Assembly (NCBI RefSeq): GCF_042453785.1
Contig: NC_091677.1
Coordinates: forward strand, 33,649,001-33,713,000
Length of the DNA: 64,000 nt
Direction: 5' to 3'
From: Malus domestica
Lineage: Eukaryota; Streptophyta; Magnoliopsida; Rosales; Rosaceae
Shown here: positions 10,652 through 23,616 of the stretch, piece by piece
How the letters are laid out: each line of letters opens with the position of its first letter
How positions within the stretch are numbered: the first letter of the stretch is position 1
Position numbers and translations under genes: made by a program
Notes under the pieces: generated by a model
The model's input: only the letters and a program-made list of their open reading frames with translations
Databases searched by the model: none
What the model was told of the DNA's origin: nothing

Positions 10652-12317
10652 CGAGAAAATATGCCCGCGCGTTGCTGCGGGAACATGTTGTTTCAGATGT
10701 AATCGGATGAATAAAACACATTTAATTTGAATAAATTCAACACAATTATAAACACATTGTACAATGAGTGGGAAGAAATTGAACGTCTTTGATTAGAAAG
10801 AGATGGTTTCCAAAAAAGTTCTGTTTCCTTGAGAAATAGAAGAAGCAACAAATCCAAATTGAGTACCATCGTATAATCTTGGGCTTACATTGTGAAAAAC
10901 AGAAGGACCGCCAACGTTTATAACAATCAACGTTACTTGCCAACATCATTAGAGTGAACAATTAGGACCATTTTTTCTGTCCAGCCATTTTAGTTGGCCT
11001 AACTTTATGTAATTGCTTCTAATAACAGAATATTCTGATTGATATGGAAAGCATAGCTCATCTATTAAAAAAAAAAAAAGGCTGGAATCATTCATACCTG
11101 CCAAAAACCCAGAGTAATTTGGTTCAAGATGTGAGAGACCATTTATTTCTGTGTATCCATCAGAAGTCTCACTCATCTGCCTCCCAATCCCCTCCAATCC
11201 TCCAACAGATGTATAAATGAAACAATGAAAACATATGGGAACTCAAAACTCAAGTGAATTCTTGCATGAGAACTCAAATTCAAAACTCAAAATTAAGTCT
11301 CATAAAAAAATATAAAGCCATCTTATTTTTTCACCACATAAACAACAAATCACATATGTAACTGTACACCTAGATAAAAAATTATTCAAATTAAGATAAA
11401 ATTCGCAAATGAGTCATCCAGAATCATAATTACATTAACATTTTTCATCCCGGATTTACATTCTTGTTTACAGTTATATTAGACTTCTAAACTTTCCTGG
11501 TCGTCACTTCAGAACTTCCGTCTTTTATTTTTCATGATATGCATGCTTCTCTGTTACAATTTGGAAAAATAAAAGTTGTTAATGTAAATGAATAACAGTT
11601 TTAGTGGAGTGATTTTCCTAATAGCTAAAATAATTGAGAAAATTTTTGTGATACTCAAATGCATTTAATAAGATTCATTAAAATAAAAATTGCAAGCTAC
11701 CTTTTATCGTCAGTAAACAACCTTCTACAAACTTTATTTTGGTGCCAGCACGAAGAGTCACAACCTTTGTAAATAACAATTGACAAAAACCTGTCCAGAT
11801 TCAAGATAAATCTTCAATGACAGTCATAGTTAAAATCTGCCATTCTTCTAGTAGCATTCTTGCAATAAATAAAAAAGAAAAAGACAACCATTGAGTTGCC
11901 TTCCTTCCAAATTCAATTCATTCACCATACATAAAACAACTAAAGGGAGGAAATCGAAAAAATCCTAAATCATAAAATTTCCAGTGCATGCACCACGAAG
12001 CTCCATATATGGTTCTATACCACTCCCAGAATAAACTTATGCAGAAACTATACACCATAAACTTTCTCAAAGATACAATGTCCGGCTTGTATACTACTTA
12101 GAAGACATAATCCATCAAAAATTACTCTGCAATAGGGATAAAGAAAATTTACCTTAACAGCGCCATTAAAAAAATGGGGATCCTGGAGATATTTTTGTTC
12201 AACCTGGGAGCATTTTTTCAAACCCAAAATTGAATCATCAAAAAACAAATTCAGTGCAACCATTATGCTCAAGGGAAACTATTGTAACAAAATTCAAACG
12301 GATAGCAACCATGTCCG

Positions 12318-12385
12318 TGGATACCTATGACTTTTCTTATAACAACTTGACAGGTCCAATCCCAAATTCTGAAATTTTCCTAGAG
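12318..12385 (+). pseudogene. LRR fragment, receptor-kinase type
   Basis: A 17-residue piece reads YDFSYNNLTGPIPNSEI, a near-consensus plant extracellular LRR repeat, as found just before the membrane-proximal part of LRR receptor kinases. No neighbouring LRR or kinase sequence follows, so this is a captured or relic fragment. Confidence 0.45.
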
Positions 12386-15300
12386 ATGGCCCAATTTCTC
12401 AAAATCTTAAATCCAACTACATTTCTCAATGACCAAATGGCCACATATGAGAACCAAAACAAAGCCTTGAAGGGGGAAGAAGAAAGAAAAAAAAAACAGA
12501 GGAAAGGTACTGTTCAGCTCCTGCAGTAATGATTTACCTTTTGTTTTGGAAAAAGTTTCCATTTTGTTGGAGGTTTAGGCATTGGCAGCTGTAGAAAGCA
12601 ATAGAATATGTCATTGGCAGTCAGACGTTATGCTTAAGAATACAACAGGAACTCCTAAATCGATTACAGAAAAAAACCAGCAGAATCAACAGCCTTTTTG
12701 CATACTGTTGCAGCTTCTTGAAGTCTCTCATCAACCTCTTCCTTACAAGAGTCGACGTCACTAATTTGCTACCACCCATAATTCATGAACCCAATTTAAT
12801 AAACCGTATTTTAAGATTTAACTACACATTGAGCGAAAACCAATTTCTATTTTTTTTTCCAATGCCTGCCAAAACATCAAAACCCACATTTCTAAACCAA
12901 ATTGCACACAAAAGATATTGGGGCAATTCAAGTTGCGCAACTTAAACACATAATTACCAATACAAATATTGTAAACTACTACATAGATAGCTTCAGCTGA
13001 TCTACATATAGACAAATTCAAAGTTCAAGACTCAAAATCGGGCTCAAAAATTGGAAATTTCACTTCAATTAAGCAGCTTTTCAGATGTTTACAGCTTAAA
13101 TATGCATGGTAACAAAAAGAATCATCCTTTCTTCACTAATTGGACACTAAACGAAAAACCCTAATTTATATTATTCAAATTACAGAACCTACGATGACAA
13201 AACCATTTACAGAACCTACAATCGTATGATCAAGATTTGAAACTATCATTAGCCAAGCTTTAAACCAATCCATGACTATCCTATATCCAATGCAAACCTG
13301 CACTGAATTATAATATACAAAAAATACAAACATCAGAAAAACCATTCCAAATCCAAATTCAAACATATGATTCCAATGACATGATGATGGACACACACAC
13401 ACACACACACTACAACAAAACTTGCCAGAACAACCAAACGCGAAAAAAAACCCTAACCTTAAAAACTGACCCAGAAGAACAAATCCCAGTTACCTCTCAG
13501 CCCGAGAGTTGTAATTCTCTTCTTATGTGAGCTGCACAGATATCCCAAACCGCTCTGCACTTAATTCCCATAAAATAAAACTGGTATAAAAATTTCATGA
13601 CACCTATAAAAATCCACCGTGCATAGTTCTTTTAATTCTGACACAGAAACTTCATTTTAAACTAACATTCACACAATCCTAATCATTTGTGAATTACCAT
13701 ATTCTTATCATTATTTCAATGTCTTCTTCTTAGACCAGTCACTAAAATTACTAATGTATTTAGTGATTAGGCTTGACTTACAATCTTCTTCAGTATCATC
13801 TCCATTTGGAATTGTCGGAGCAGATCATAGCCACACCTCAGAAGCTATCCAATCTCTTCCCTGGATTGGATTTGATTGCCTCAGATTCTAACTTTTCAGC
13901 TGCACCTTCGGAGTTTGGAGTTTATTTGGAAAACATTGCGGAGTCCAATTGTACGGGGAGATTCACGCAGATGCTACAGCCTGAGCCATCAGATTTGGAC
14001 AAAGTGGTGGTGGCGGCTGTCTAGAGGCAGAACAAAGCAAAAATTTAAACCACCATCTGAAACATGCTCTCAGAATCAGAACAAAAAAAGGCATGAAATC
14101 ACAGGATTTAAGTGAATTAAGGCAGGGATGAAACTCATCTTATAGAGGAAGAGCTGAGCAGCTCCGCAATTCACAGGCGCACCCCACCCCCTACCACCCC
14201 TGAAACCCCTGCACCCTACGCGCACATCCTGCACCCTTATTCCCTTGCACCCTTATTCCCCCACACCCTCACTTTAGAATTCAACCCCAATATAATCAAA
14301 CCTAAACAAAAATTAAAAACCAAATTAGCCAAATTGGAATAGTTAGATCAAATAAAGATTTGAGCCAACCAATTACACAAATTAATACATACAAAGGAAT
14401 ATGAAAAATTTGAGTCAACCAATCACACAAAGCAATCCATATAAAGATTTGAGCCAACCAATTACACAAATTTCAGAATGAAGAATAAAATTGACAAAAA
14501 ATCTATACAATTTACACCTAAAAACTTGCAATTTTCTCCTCAACCTAAAAGTGAAGATTTAGGAAATACCAAATTAACAAACCAAAAAACCCTAACAATC
14601 AGAGTTGTTAAAAGCAGGTGTATACATGTTCCAGCTCTTCATCAACACATTCGCAATTGGACTACAGAATAATCTATCACAACTTAATTCTTGCAACATG
14701 AATGTCAATCTTCAAATGCAAAAGCATATCTAACAAATGATTATTCACAGAAAAGCACATTTAACAAATGATTATTCGCAGAAAAGCACTTTTACCAAAT
14801 AATCAGGCAAGCAATTCAATTGTACTCATTCTAAAAACAACTAAAACAAAAGTTAAAATAAATAAACAGATAGATAAGCTTAAGCACTTTTAGCATCATT
14901 TCCCTGAAGCTTATAAAATTATTTGGCCAAGAATTTGAGGAGAGAGAGATGCAGGAAACTTTAAGTGGAGTTGATGAAGCGTTAAATTGGATTTGGAACT
15001 TCGAAACCCAGGCATGGTAGAACAACGTTCTGTAGATGCAGAGAGAGAAATGTACAACAACCAAACCCAATTCACGAAATGAAAAAATAAATTTTGGGTT
15101 ATGTCTACAACAATAAAAAAATATAAAAAATTCAATCTATTTTTCAGATTCAGAAGCAAAAAAAATGGTGAACTACACAGCTAGGAAAATTCGAAAACAA
15201 AACCATTAGATCTGAAACTATTGCTCATAGATCCGTGAATGTTCGAACTAAAACAATAAAACCCATATTAAATCTTCAGAAATTGATTGAAAAGTCCTTA

Positions 15301-17159
15301 CCTTGAGGAGGAAGACGAACGCCAACAACCAGAGACGCAAATTGGGAAAGGAAAGATATAGAAAGAGAAAATGACTGCACCCACCCTCTCTTTCTCTCCT
15401 TGTAATTGTGCACCCAAACTCCATGAAAAATACAAAAGTAAGATAAGGAATTGAATGGCAAATCCAACAATGAGATAAGGAATTGAATAGGATCTTCCGC
15501 TTAAGAAGCTACCAGTGGCAAGTCGTTAGTGTCAAAAAGTAATTATAGTCAAAATATCAACTATTGAATTCCATGTTGCTTCTGCGATCATTTACATTCT
15601 AAAACCATTATTAAACCACTACTCTATATTCAGTTCTTGTAGCCAGCAAATGAGTTGTGGATATAATTCTAGTCAAAGTTGGAAAGATTATGTATTATGT
15701 GCTAGAGAGGAAAGTAAGAGGACTTACTTTTCCACCACATCGTCACCTCCAACTCTGTTCCAAACAACGTCCCAGTACCTTTATTATAAGTTTTGACATA
15801 TATCAAAGTGCAAACGAACCACAGATTATGCATGTATTTAGTAAACAAAAGAAATCAGCGTTGATATTTGTATATCGAAGATATAAAACTGTGTAGTTGC
15901 CCTCTATTCGATAAAGGCACTCAAAATCAAAAGATAATGGTGAATTGGTGATGCAGATGCTAAGATTAGCAATTGGATTAGCTTTTGTTCTACAACTGAG
16001 GATGCAGATGCTATGATGGCTTTGGAAAACAAAGTAATTGGAGTCATACCTTTCCAAATCAAGAAGCAAATTGGCAAAATTTATCATAAATTAGAGGCAT
16101 ACCTTTCTGAAGTGTGGAATCAAAGTCAGCAGAAAAATGGTAGTACCCTGAAATTAACAATAAATTTAACAAATTGGATGAAATCAAAACAGGGAAGCCC
16201 TAAGAAGCAATTAAGAGGGAAATAGAGTACATCTACGATGAAGTTTAGATTGAGAGGGTGTGATTTTAGCTTCTGGATTACACAGGGCAGGGTTGTAACC
16301 TATATTCATATTAGAGATGAGAGTAGAATCGAAAGCACTCCCAAGATTATACACCGTATTTTCCTGCAACCTAAAAATAGAATTAACCCTTTACATGTTG
16401 GGTTACGAAAAGGAGTAAAGTCTAAAATATCAATTTGAATTTAATATTGACCAAATCTCAATAAAAATAAAAGTAAAGCAAAGAAGAAACACGCACACAC
16501 CATGCCTATGCATGTACATTTGCTTATACACATGAAAAAGAATACACATGTGAATAAAATTAGACAATTTTAAACCTTTACCATCTTGACGACTATGAGA
16601 AGCTTTGCCACAGCTCCGTAAATATATAAGGGATATAAAATTGCACAGATATACATGATGCATAAAGTCTCACATGTTTCCGAAATGAAAACACTACAAA
16701 TCCAAGATCTACGACCAATTAATTCTTCAACCGCTAATCGATGGCTGGATATTCTTAGCTGCCTTTGTAGTTCTTGTTTGTCATATTCGAACACAATGGG
16801 ATTAGAGACCTCAAAAACAAATGATGCACATACAGATCTTAATATGGGTAAAATACCAGCTGAATTTAATAAGAAAGAATTCAGACCACAATACTATAGT
16901 TGATTATTAAATCAACAGCGTAATGTCTTGTTGAGATTCTGTTTCAGCACGCACTAAGAATAATCTCAATGGCATATTCCTTTTCTACAGGTCCTGAAGA
17001 TTTCGGAATCCGGATCTTGGGTTCATTTGGTTTACAAAATATGAATCATAAGCTCAAAATCTCAAAACTTTCCCAAAATTCTTCAAATGATGATTTTTTT
17101 TTTTTTTTTGAAAAATAGAGAACTAACTGACCATCTTCTTCCTTGATGAAACACTTGAG

Positions 17160-17430
17160 AAAGAAAGCGAAGCCTTGAATCTCAGCTGCTACATGTCTTA
17201 TATAAAAAGCCAAAATATAAAAAATTAATCAAAAGGTTGAGAGAACTCACATCCCAATCATGCTCATTGCTGATATTAACACCCACTGACAGCAGCCCTT
17301 GATTTTTGGAATTCCCACGCCCAACTCCATGACCTCTGTCTCTGCCATCCCTCTTTCCCTCAGAACCATACCCATTTTGGACCCACCCCTCAATCCCGAC
17401 ACCAACCCTTGATTTGAGGAGGAAAAATCA
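17160..17430. repeat. Block shared with 52139-52385
   Basis: About 250 bp matches 52139-52385 at high identity, judged by eye. It runs from CTTATATAAAAAGCC through CCCACTGACAGCAGCCC to GAGGAAAAATCAATCCAAC. Minus-strand frames in both copies read QGLVSGLRGGSK and ERGMAETEVMELGVGIP. The frame is shared but belongs to no family I recognise. Confidence 0.7.
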
Positions 17431-18049
17431 ATCCAACACTCTTTTGGCAAGAAGAAGCTCAAGGCTGGAAAGAAGCTTCCAAAGAGAACAATCCATAAAG
17501 CAGACCACAAAAATTAGACAAAACCCAAAAACTAAACAGTTAAAAAAAACCCCTAAAATGAAAAGAAAAAATAAACTGAATTTACAGAAATGTCATAGCT
17601 TGTACCCTATCATATCCAAGTTGTCGTACATCCTCGAGCCTTTGCGTTCATATATGCTTCCTCAATTTTAGTGTAAACCCCCAAAATAAACTGCAAATAT
17701 TCTAGAAATGGTAAAATGAATTGCAAACCCGTCAATCATTTCCCAAAATAAACTGCAAATCATAAAATTACCTACTCCAAATCGGCTGGAGAACTCACCA
17801 GGAAACCAAGGCTTTTATGGGCTTAAAATTTCCTTCGAAGTGGGACTAAATTCACGGTTTTTCAGCACAAGGTCGTTGTGCTTCGTAGATTCTGAGAGAG
17901 AATCGAAGAGATTTCTAACGACTTGGTGGTTTTTAAGCTCGTTGGTGATTTCTGAGAGAGAAGGCGAGGAGAGAAAATGGAGATGGAAGCAGAGTCGAGG
18001 CTATGTCGTAGAAGTTGAATCGCTGGCTTCCACGATCATCAAGCATGAC

Positions 18050-18672
18050 CGCACACGCACAACACCCTACCTAGAGAAGGGAGACGGCGGCGACTGGAGG
18101 ATAGGATGGAGGAGAGACCGTCGTTCTCGCAGGGTCTGCGAGACGGAAGAGGCAATGAGGGTTTGAGAAGGAAATGGAAAGGGCCAGCTTTACCATCGTT
18201 CTTCCCTTCCCACGATCATCAACACGTGTGCATCAAGATTAGCGGCCGAGAGAGCCTGGCAAAGCACCTACCTAAATATCTCTCTCACTCCGTCCAAACT
18301 CGTAGCTCCCATCTCTCTCCAATCTGTCAGGCTCTGTGTCTCCCTCCTCTGTAGTCGCTCTATCCCCCTCTCTCCGCTCGCCAGAGGCACACCCAGCTGT
18401 CTCCGAGTAAAAAATGGGAGCGATTGTCTCTCTCCAATTTGTCAGGCGTGATGTCCCCCTCCCCTCTCTCTCGCCGATTCAAACGTCAAATGCAGCCAAC
18501 GGCTGAAAATAGGTTTTTAAGCTTGAGTGGCAATTTTGTAAATTAAGTGAAAGGTGGTTAAAAGCATCCGAGTGGCAATCTTGTAAATAAACTGAAATGT
18601 GGTTTAAAACACTGTTCATTTGTACAGTGCAATTGAAAAGCCTTGTTTAGACTAAAGTAATAATAATTTCTT
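18050..18672. repeat. Right-end block shared with 55765-56043
   Basis: Shared phrases are GAGGATAGGA, GTTTGAGAAGGAAA, CAGCTTTACCAT, TTCCCTTCCC and CGATCATCAA. Near the edge both copies have TTGTTCATTTG and TGCAATTG. A 300-bp CT-rich segment between them occurs only in this copy. Confidence 0.6.
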
Positions 18673-20157
18673 TGCGATGAAACTTTAACTGTCGTTTTAC
18701 ACTCCTAGAGAATATCACTCTTGCCCTTTTATCTAATTCTGCAGTCAACAAAAATTCTTCATTGAATTCATAATGCTCGATGGAGTGACTGATGCAGAGT
18801 AACATGCACACCTACTCGGGAAAAACTCCGAAAATTGCTAGACATTTCAAGTGGTGATTTCTAACCTTTGCATTTGTTGTTTCCTTTCCTACAGTTCATG
18901 AATTAATACATTTTCATCCACTTGGTATTTTGAGTAAATTCACAATCGGTAATGAAAGCGAAGTAATGAGCTTCTTTCTTCTCTTAACTATGTTTTTTCA
19001 GATTGTAGAATGCTTTTCTCAAGCTGAGATTGTAACCCAATCAATAAGCAAGTGAAACACAGAAGTTCTATATCGCATGTTAGTTTTGATCCATTTCTAA
19101 AAATTCTATGCATGGTACAAGAAAAGCGTCTCTTTGATAGCAAAAGGAAAGAAGAGTGTGAAGTACTGAACAACAATGTAAAAAGTTGAGACATAGAAAA
19201 CAAAATATTTTATGTGTATTATAATTACGTGGATGTTAATAAGATAATTTTTACATATCATTTGTTCTTTATAGAACATAAGGAGTTCACCAAAAAAAAA
19301 AACATAGGGATGTAAATAGATTTTGATATGAAGGTAAATAATTTTTTTACAAGTCCCACACATTTACCAAAGTTTAAAAACCCACCGTGTTGCGCAGGCT
19401 TTTTTGCTTGTACAGAGTAGAGTACATTAAAGATTTGTACAGGCTGCGGTTGTATACATTGCATGAATATGCTTTCTAGATTGTACCTTTTGAGAGACCA
19501 GGAATCATTTGTTAATGGCAGAGAAGAGGAGAAATAATCCAAATACTCGTTGTATACGATGAATGGACATAATTTACGAGTTTTTAGAATCTTCACAAAA
19601 GAATCCGAAGATGATCTTGTTATGTTGGGAGGGGGAGGGGGTTAAGCGTACGTGAGATTCTGAGATAACAGGGAAATGGCCTGCAGGGCATTAAATTGGA
19701 TCATATTGATTTGGTGCCTTTGTATTTTTCTATATCTCTACTAATTAATAAAATATTTATTGTTAATCAAAATTCTATAAAATTATCAGTTTAACCCTCT
19801 AATTAAAACAGAACATGAATAAGCAATATGGGATAAAAATATAATTTCACACAACTAAATTTTGCTTTTTTTTTTTTCAAAGCCTCACCTACATATAATC
19901 CTAACATATCTCTAATTAAAAAAAAAAAAAAGACTTCCCACTTCCATGTTCTCTATCACTTCCTTCCTCTCTCCTTCTATTTCAAAAACAAAAATAAAAA
20001 AATATCTCACATACTTTTTATGTGTCCATGTGCTAGTAAATAATGAATGATAAACTATTGATTTCAAGCGTATACTTTGGATGAAAAAGACTATCAAAAC
20101 TATTACAAGAGTGCTTTAAACTCGAAAGTAGTCATCATTGTATTCGTCAACTGCAAA
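18673..20157. other. AT-rich intergenic, no gene seen
   Basis: Long A and T runs and short frames without domains. No splice-linked coding series was found on either strand. Confidence 0.6.
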
Positions 20158-20537
20158 TAAGAGCATCTTCAATGAATAATACAAAATACTTTGCAATATA
20201 CATTTTATATTTTTTTTGTTGGATGAAAATTCTAACGGAAGAGCTCTAAATATATATAAAATAAAGGCATAAAAAATAAATGAGATTTCAAATTTACATT
20301 TCTCCGATTAGAATAAATTTTTTTTTTTTGAACAAGCGATATTGTTTGCAGTAAGAGATGGAGTGGTGGACTTAATAATGGCAAATTCTTTTGACAATAA
20401 ACGAGCTTAAGACATCTCACATGAATATCATTAGATCTCTTACTTATAAATTTACTTTTGCATATTTTAAAATTATAAAATGATTTATAAATAAACTTAT
20501 ATATCTCAAATTTGCATCTCTTCATTGTAAAAGCTCT
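20158..20537. mobile_element. Possible MITE, AAGAGC / GCTCTAA ends
   Basis: The left end AGAGCATCTTCAATGAATA and the right end CTCTTCATTGTAAAAGCTCT are loosely inverted, as in hAT-type MITEs near plant promoters. Evidence is weak and no target duplication was found. Confidence 0.3.
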
Positions 20538-20898
20538 AACAATTTCTTCTCATGTTAATTCAATATTTTTTTCTCCTTTTACTAATATGATGTTACTGAA
20601 CTGAATAGGTGATCATTGAGGATGAAACATTGCTTCAAATCGTATACTCTCAACTATTTAAAACTGTACATCAATTTTTATTTTTCAATGTGTCAGAACA
20701 CAAAACAGTATGCAGTATATTATTATATATATATAAGTAAGAAAAAAAAATTCTTTTTCAAATATCCCTCTACTTATATAGAGACATATTTGTAAAATCT
20801 CTCTTGTTTTTTATCGCAATTCTTCACGGTTCACATAATCACAACACGGTCCACTTGTCCAACACCATGCAACACCAACAAGCTTACGTTATCTCTAC

Positions 20899-20933
20899 AT
20901 ATATAAAAGTATATAACCAGCACCACCCTCACA

Positions 20934-20969
<36 letters not shown>
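20899..20969 (+). promoter_or_regulatory. TATA box and CT-rich leader of the acyl-activating enzyme
   Basis: TATATAAAAG at 20899-20909 lies about 100 bp before the ATG at 21003. A (CT)n tract fills 20940-20969, in the probable 5' untranslated leader. CT-rich leaders are common in plants, and length variation here could tune expression. Confidence 0.6.
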
Positions 20970-20973
<4 letters not shown>

Positions 20974-21002
20974 CATCGTCAGTTAATTACGTTAAACTAG
21001 AA

Positions 21003-22694
21003 ATGGAGCAGCTCAAACCAAGTCCTGCAAATCTCTGCCCTCTCACTCCCCTCACCCTGCTAGAAAGGGCAGCTGTCGTCTATGGCGACTGCCCCTCCGT
21101 CGTCTATACCACCACCACCTACACGTGGTCCCAAACCCACCGCCGATGTCTCCAGCTGGCCTCCTCCCTCTCATCCCACCTAGGCATCAAACGCTCTCAA
21201 GTCGTCTCTATAATCTGCCCCAACACCCCCGCCTTGTACGAGGTCCACTTTGCTGTCCCCATGGCGGGAGCCATCCTCAACAACATCAACACCCGTCTCG
21301 ATGCCCGCACCGTCTCCGTCATCCTCCGCCACAGTGAATCAAAACTCGTCTTTGTCGACCACCTCCTTGCCTCTCTGGTCCTGGAAGCCCTCTCCCTCTT
21401 CCCACCACAGCTCCCTCGTCCACAACTCGTCCTCATCACCGATCATCCGGACGACGAGTCAATCCCAGGCATCGATCATTTCATAGACACGTACGAGAAT
21501 CTAGTGGGAAGGGGAGATCCGCTGTTTAAGTGGGTCCGGCCCGTTTCCGAATGGGACCCTATCGTCTTAAACTACACGTCCGGAACGACGTCCTCTCCGA
21601 AGGGGGTCGTGCATTGCCACAGGGCAATTTACATCGTGGCCTTGAGTTCCCTGGTGGACTGGTCCGTGCCTAAAAACTGCGTCTATCTGTGGACCCTACC
21701 GATGTTCCACGCAAACGGGTGGTGCTTCCCTTGGGCCATGGCCGCCGTCGGCGGCACCAACATTTGCGTCCGCAAATTCGACGGCCCAAAAATCTACGAC
21801 TTAATCGAAGCCCACGGCGTCACCCACATGTGCGCCGCCCCCGTCGTCCTCAACATGCTCGTCAACACCCGGAGATCCGACCCACTCCGAAATCCAGTTA
21901 ACATTCTCACCGGTGGGGCTCCGCCTCCTTCGAGCGTTTTGCTCCGGGCCGAGTCGATCGGGTTCGTGGTGGGTCACGGCTTCGGGATGACGGAGACTGC
22001 GGGGGTCGTGCTGTCGTGTGCATGGAAGCCGGAGTGGAACAAACTCCCGGCGATGGAGCAGGCGAGGCTGAAAGCGAGGCAGGGAGTGATGACGATCGGG
22101 ATGACGGAGGCGGACGCCGTGAATCCGGATTCGGGTTTGGGAGTGAAGCGAGACGGGTCTGAAGTCGGGGAGATAGTTCTGAGAGGCGGGTGCGTGATGC
22201 TCGGGTATTTGAAGGACCCATCGGGAACTGCCAATTGTATGAAAGACGGCTGGTTTTATACCGGTGACGTGGGTGTAATGCATCCCGATGGCTATTTGGA
22301 AATCAAGGACAGATCCAAGGACATTATCATAAGCGGAGGTGAGAACATGAGCAGCGTGGAGGTCGAGTCAGTGCTGTATGCGAACCCAGCTGTCAACGAG
22401 GCGGCGGTCGTGGCGAGGCCCGACGAGTTTTGGGGGGAGACGCCGTGCGCGTTCGTGAGCTTGAAGAGTGACGTCACTCCAAAGCCGACGGAGAAGGAGA
22501 TCATGGAGTTTTGCCGGAAGAAGCTGCCGCACTTCATGGTGCCCAAAACGGTGGTGTTTAAGGACGAGCTTCCCAAGACTTCCACCGGAAAGATTCAGAA
22601 GTTTTTGCTGAGGGAGATTGCCAGAGGGATTGCGCTGTCTTCCTTATCTTCTCCTCCGCCGCCGCCGGCGTCGCTGACGACGAATAGGATGTAA
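21003..22694 (+). CDS. Acyl-activating enzyme, cinnamate/benzoate-CoA-ligase-like
   Basis: A single uninterrupted 563-residue frame. It belongs to the AMP-forming ANL superfamily, which activates a carboxylic acid as acyl-AMP and transfers it to CoA. Visible motifs are the P-loop TSGTTSSPKG (residues about 192-201), FGMTET (about 327-332), YTGDVG (about 420), DRSKDIIISGGEN (about 436-448) and the C-terminal catalytic Lys in STGKIQ (about 530). The N-terminus (PLTPLTLLERAAVVY) is typical of the plant clade that includes peroxisomal trans-cinnamate:CoA ligase, benzoate-CoA ligase and butyrate-CoA-ligase-like AAEs; the true substrate cannot be read from sequence. The start is the ATG at 21003: the frame stays open to 20970, but only a GTG lies there. 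Coding DNA is markedly GC-richer than its flanks. Oddity: the protein ends with a Pro-rich tail and NRM, not a standard SKL/SRL peroxisomal signal. Confidence 0.93.
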   Translation: MEQLKPSPANLCPLTPLTLLERAAVVYGDCPSVVYTTTTYTWSQTHRRCLQLASSLSSHLGIKRSQVVSIICPNTPALYEVHFAVPMAGAILNNINTRLDARTVSVILRHSESKLVFVDHLLASLVLEALSLFPPQLPRPQLVLITDHPDDESIPGIDHFIDTYENLVGRGDPLFKWVRPVSEWDPIVLNYTSGTTSSPKGVVHCHRAIYIVALSSLVDWSVPKNCVYLWTLPMFHANGWCFPWAMAAVGGTNICVRKFDGPKIYDLIEAHGVTHMCAAPVVLNMLVNTRRSDPLRNPVNILTGGAPPPSSVLLRAESIGFVVGHGFGMTETAGVVLSCAWKPEWNKLPAMEQARLKARQGVMTIGMTEADAVNPDSGLGVKRDGSEVGEIVLRGGCVMLGYLKDPSGTANCMKDGWFYTGDVGVMHPDGYLEIKDRSKDIIISGGENMSSVEVESVLYANPAVNEAAVVARPDEFWGETPCAFVSLKSDVTPKPTEKEIMEFCRKKLPHFMVPKTVVFKDELPKTSTGKIQKFLLREIARGIALSSLSSPPPPPASLTTNRM

Positions 22695-23458
22695 GAGAAA
22701 CTACCCAACAAAGAGAATAAAAAAATTTAAAAAAAAAAAAGAGAGGAGAGTAAAAAAATCGCAAGTTGGCCGAGTTTTCCATATGTTCCATAAAGTTGAC
22801 TAAAAATTGCAAAGATTCTAATATTATAATTCAAGAGATTCTAAATTTCGGCGGTTAATTTATTGGGCAGGTGCGTGGCTTGATGAACAACGTGACGTTG
22901 GAAGCTTGGGCTTTGCCGGACAACGTTGGACTATATGCTTATGATATTAGCAAAATTACATGCAAGTGTTGGTGACAGAAATTGTCGTATAACTTGTGGT
23001 TTGTCATATGTGACTGGAATCTTATAATTTTATACGTTTTAAAGTTGAATCTTATTCTCAAATAAATTTTTATATAATTCAAGTTTGATATTGTTCGCCA
23101 TCTTGATTGGAAAAAGAAAAATGTTCCTTGACCCGGCAACAATTGTGAATTTTTTGAAAAATAATTCAGGATGGTAAGTCATATTTAAATATTATTCCTA
23201 TTTTTCTATTATAAAATATCTATCTACTTATATAGTAACCAATGTATAAAATATCGATGATTTCGGAAATATCGATAGTTCAAAAACACGGAAATTTCGA
23301 TGGAAATATCGGGATATTATCGATATCGATAAAAATTGAATAAAAACCATGGAAATTGTAAGAAAAACTTGAAAATTTTTATTGAAACTTTGAAGGATGT
23401 TTATTTAGTCAATTATCTATTAGTTTATCACAAAAAATTGGAAGGAAATGCATTGCAT

Positions 23459-23616
23459 GATAGATATAACTGATTTAAGTTGATTATATAGCGAGCTGGC
23501 AAACATTGTGAGTATAGAAAATATGTAGTAATTAATGATAGATATAACTGATTTAAGTTGATTATATAGCGAGCTGGCAAACATTGTGAGTATAGAAAAT
23601 ATGTAGTAATTAATGA
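23459..23616. repeat. Two 78-bp tandem copies
   Basis: GATAGATATAACTGATTTAAG...ATGTAGTAATTAAT at 23459-23536 repeats at 23537-23614 with no difference seen by eye. This implies a very recent tandem duplication or an assembly repeat. Confidence 0.85.

Larger units (their letters stand above)
10652..18672. mobile_element. Candidate Helitron-like region A with host fragments
   Basis: The left end reads GAGAAAATATGCCCGCGCGTT then GCTGCGGGAAC, like the 5' ends of plant Helitrons (an AT-rich lead, then a CCCGCGC/GCGGG hairpin). It is followed by TGTTTCAG...GATGAATAAAACACATTT. The same left end occurs at about 47586, and blocks at 17160-17430 and 18050-18672 recur at 52139-52385 and 55765-56043. 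The right edge has a CACTGT...ACAGTG hairpin and a later CTAA. The interior holds exon-like scraps (minus strand about 11098-11210 and 12153-12215; plus strand 12318-12385) but no helicase gene. Boundaries and class are inference. Confidence 0.35.

Noticed and set aside
13773-14024. 83-residue plus-strand frame
   Set aside because: No recognised domain, lies in repeat region A; could be a captured scrap but not supportable.
17247-17510. Minus-strand frame shared with 52190-52534 as a gene
   Set aside because: The frame is shared because the DNA block is a repeat; the two copies diverge outside it and there is no family match.
20970-21002. Longer N-terminus for the acyl-activating enzyme
   Set aside because: It would need a GTG start inside the CT-rich leader; the ATG at 21003 fits the family N-terminus.
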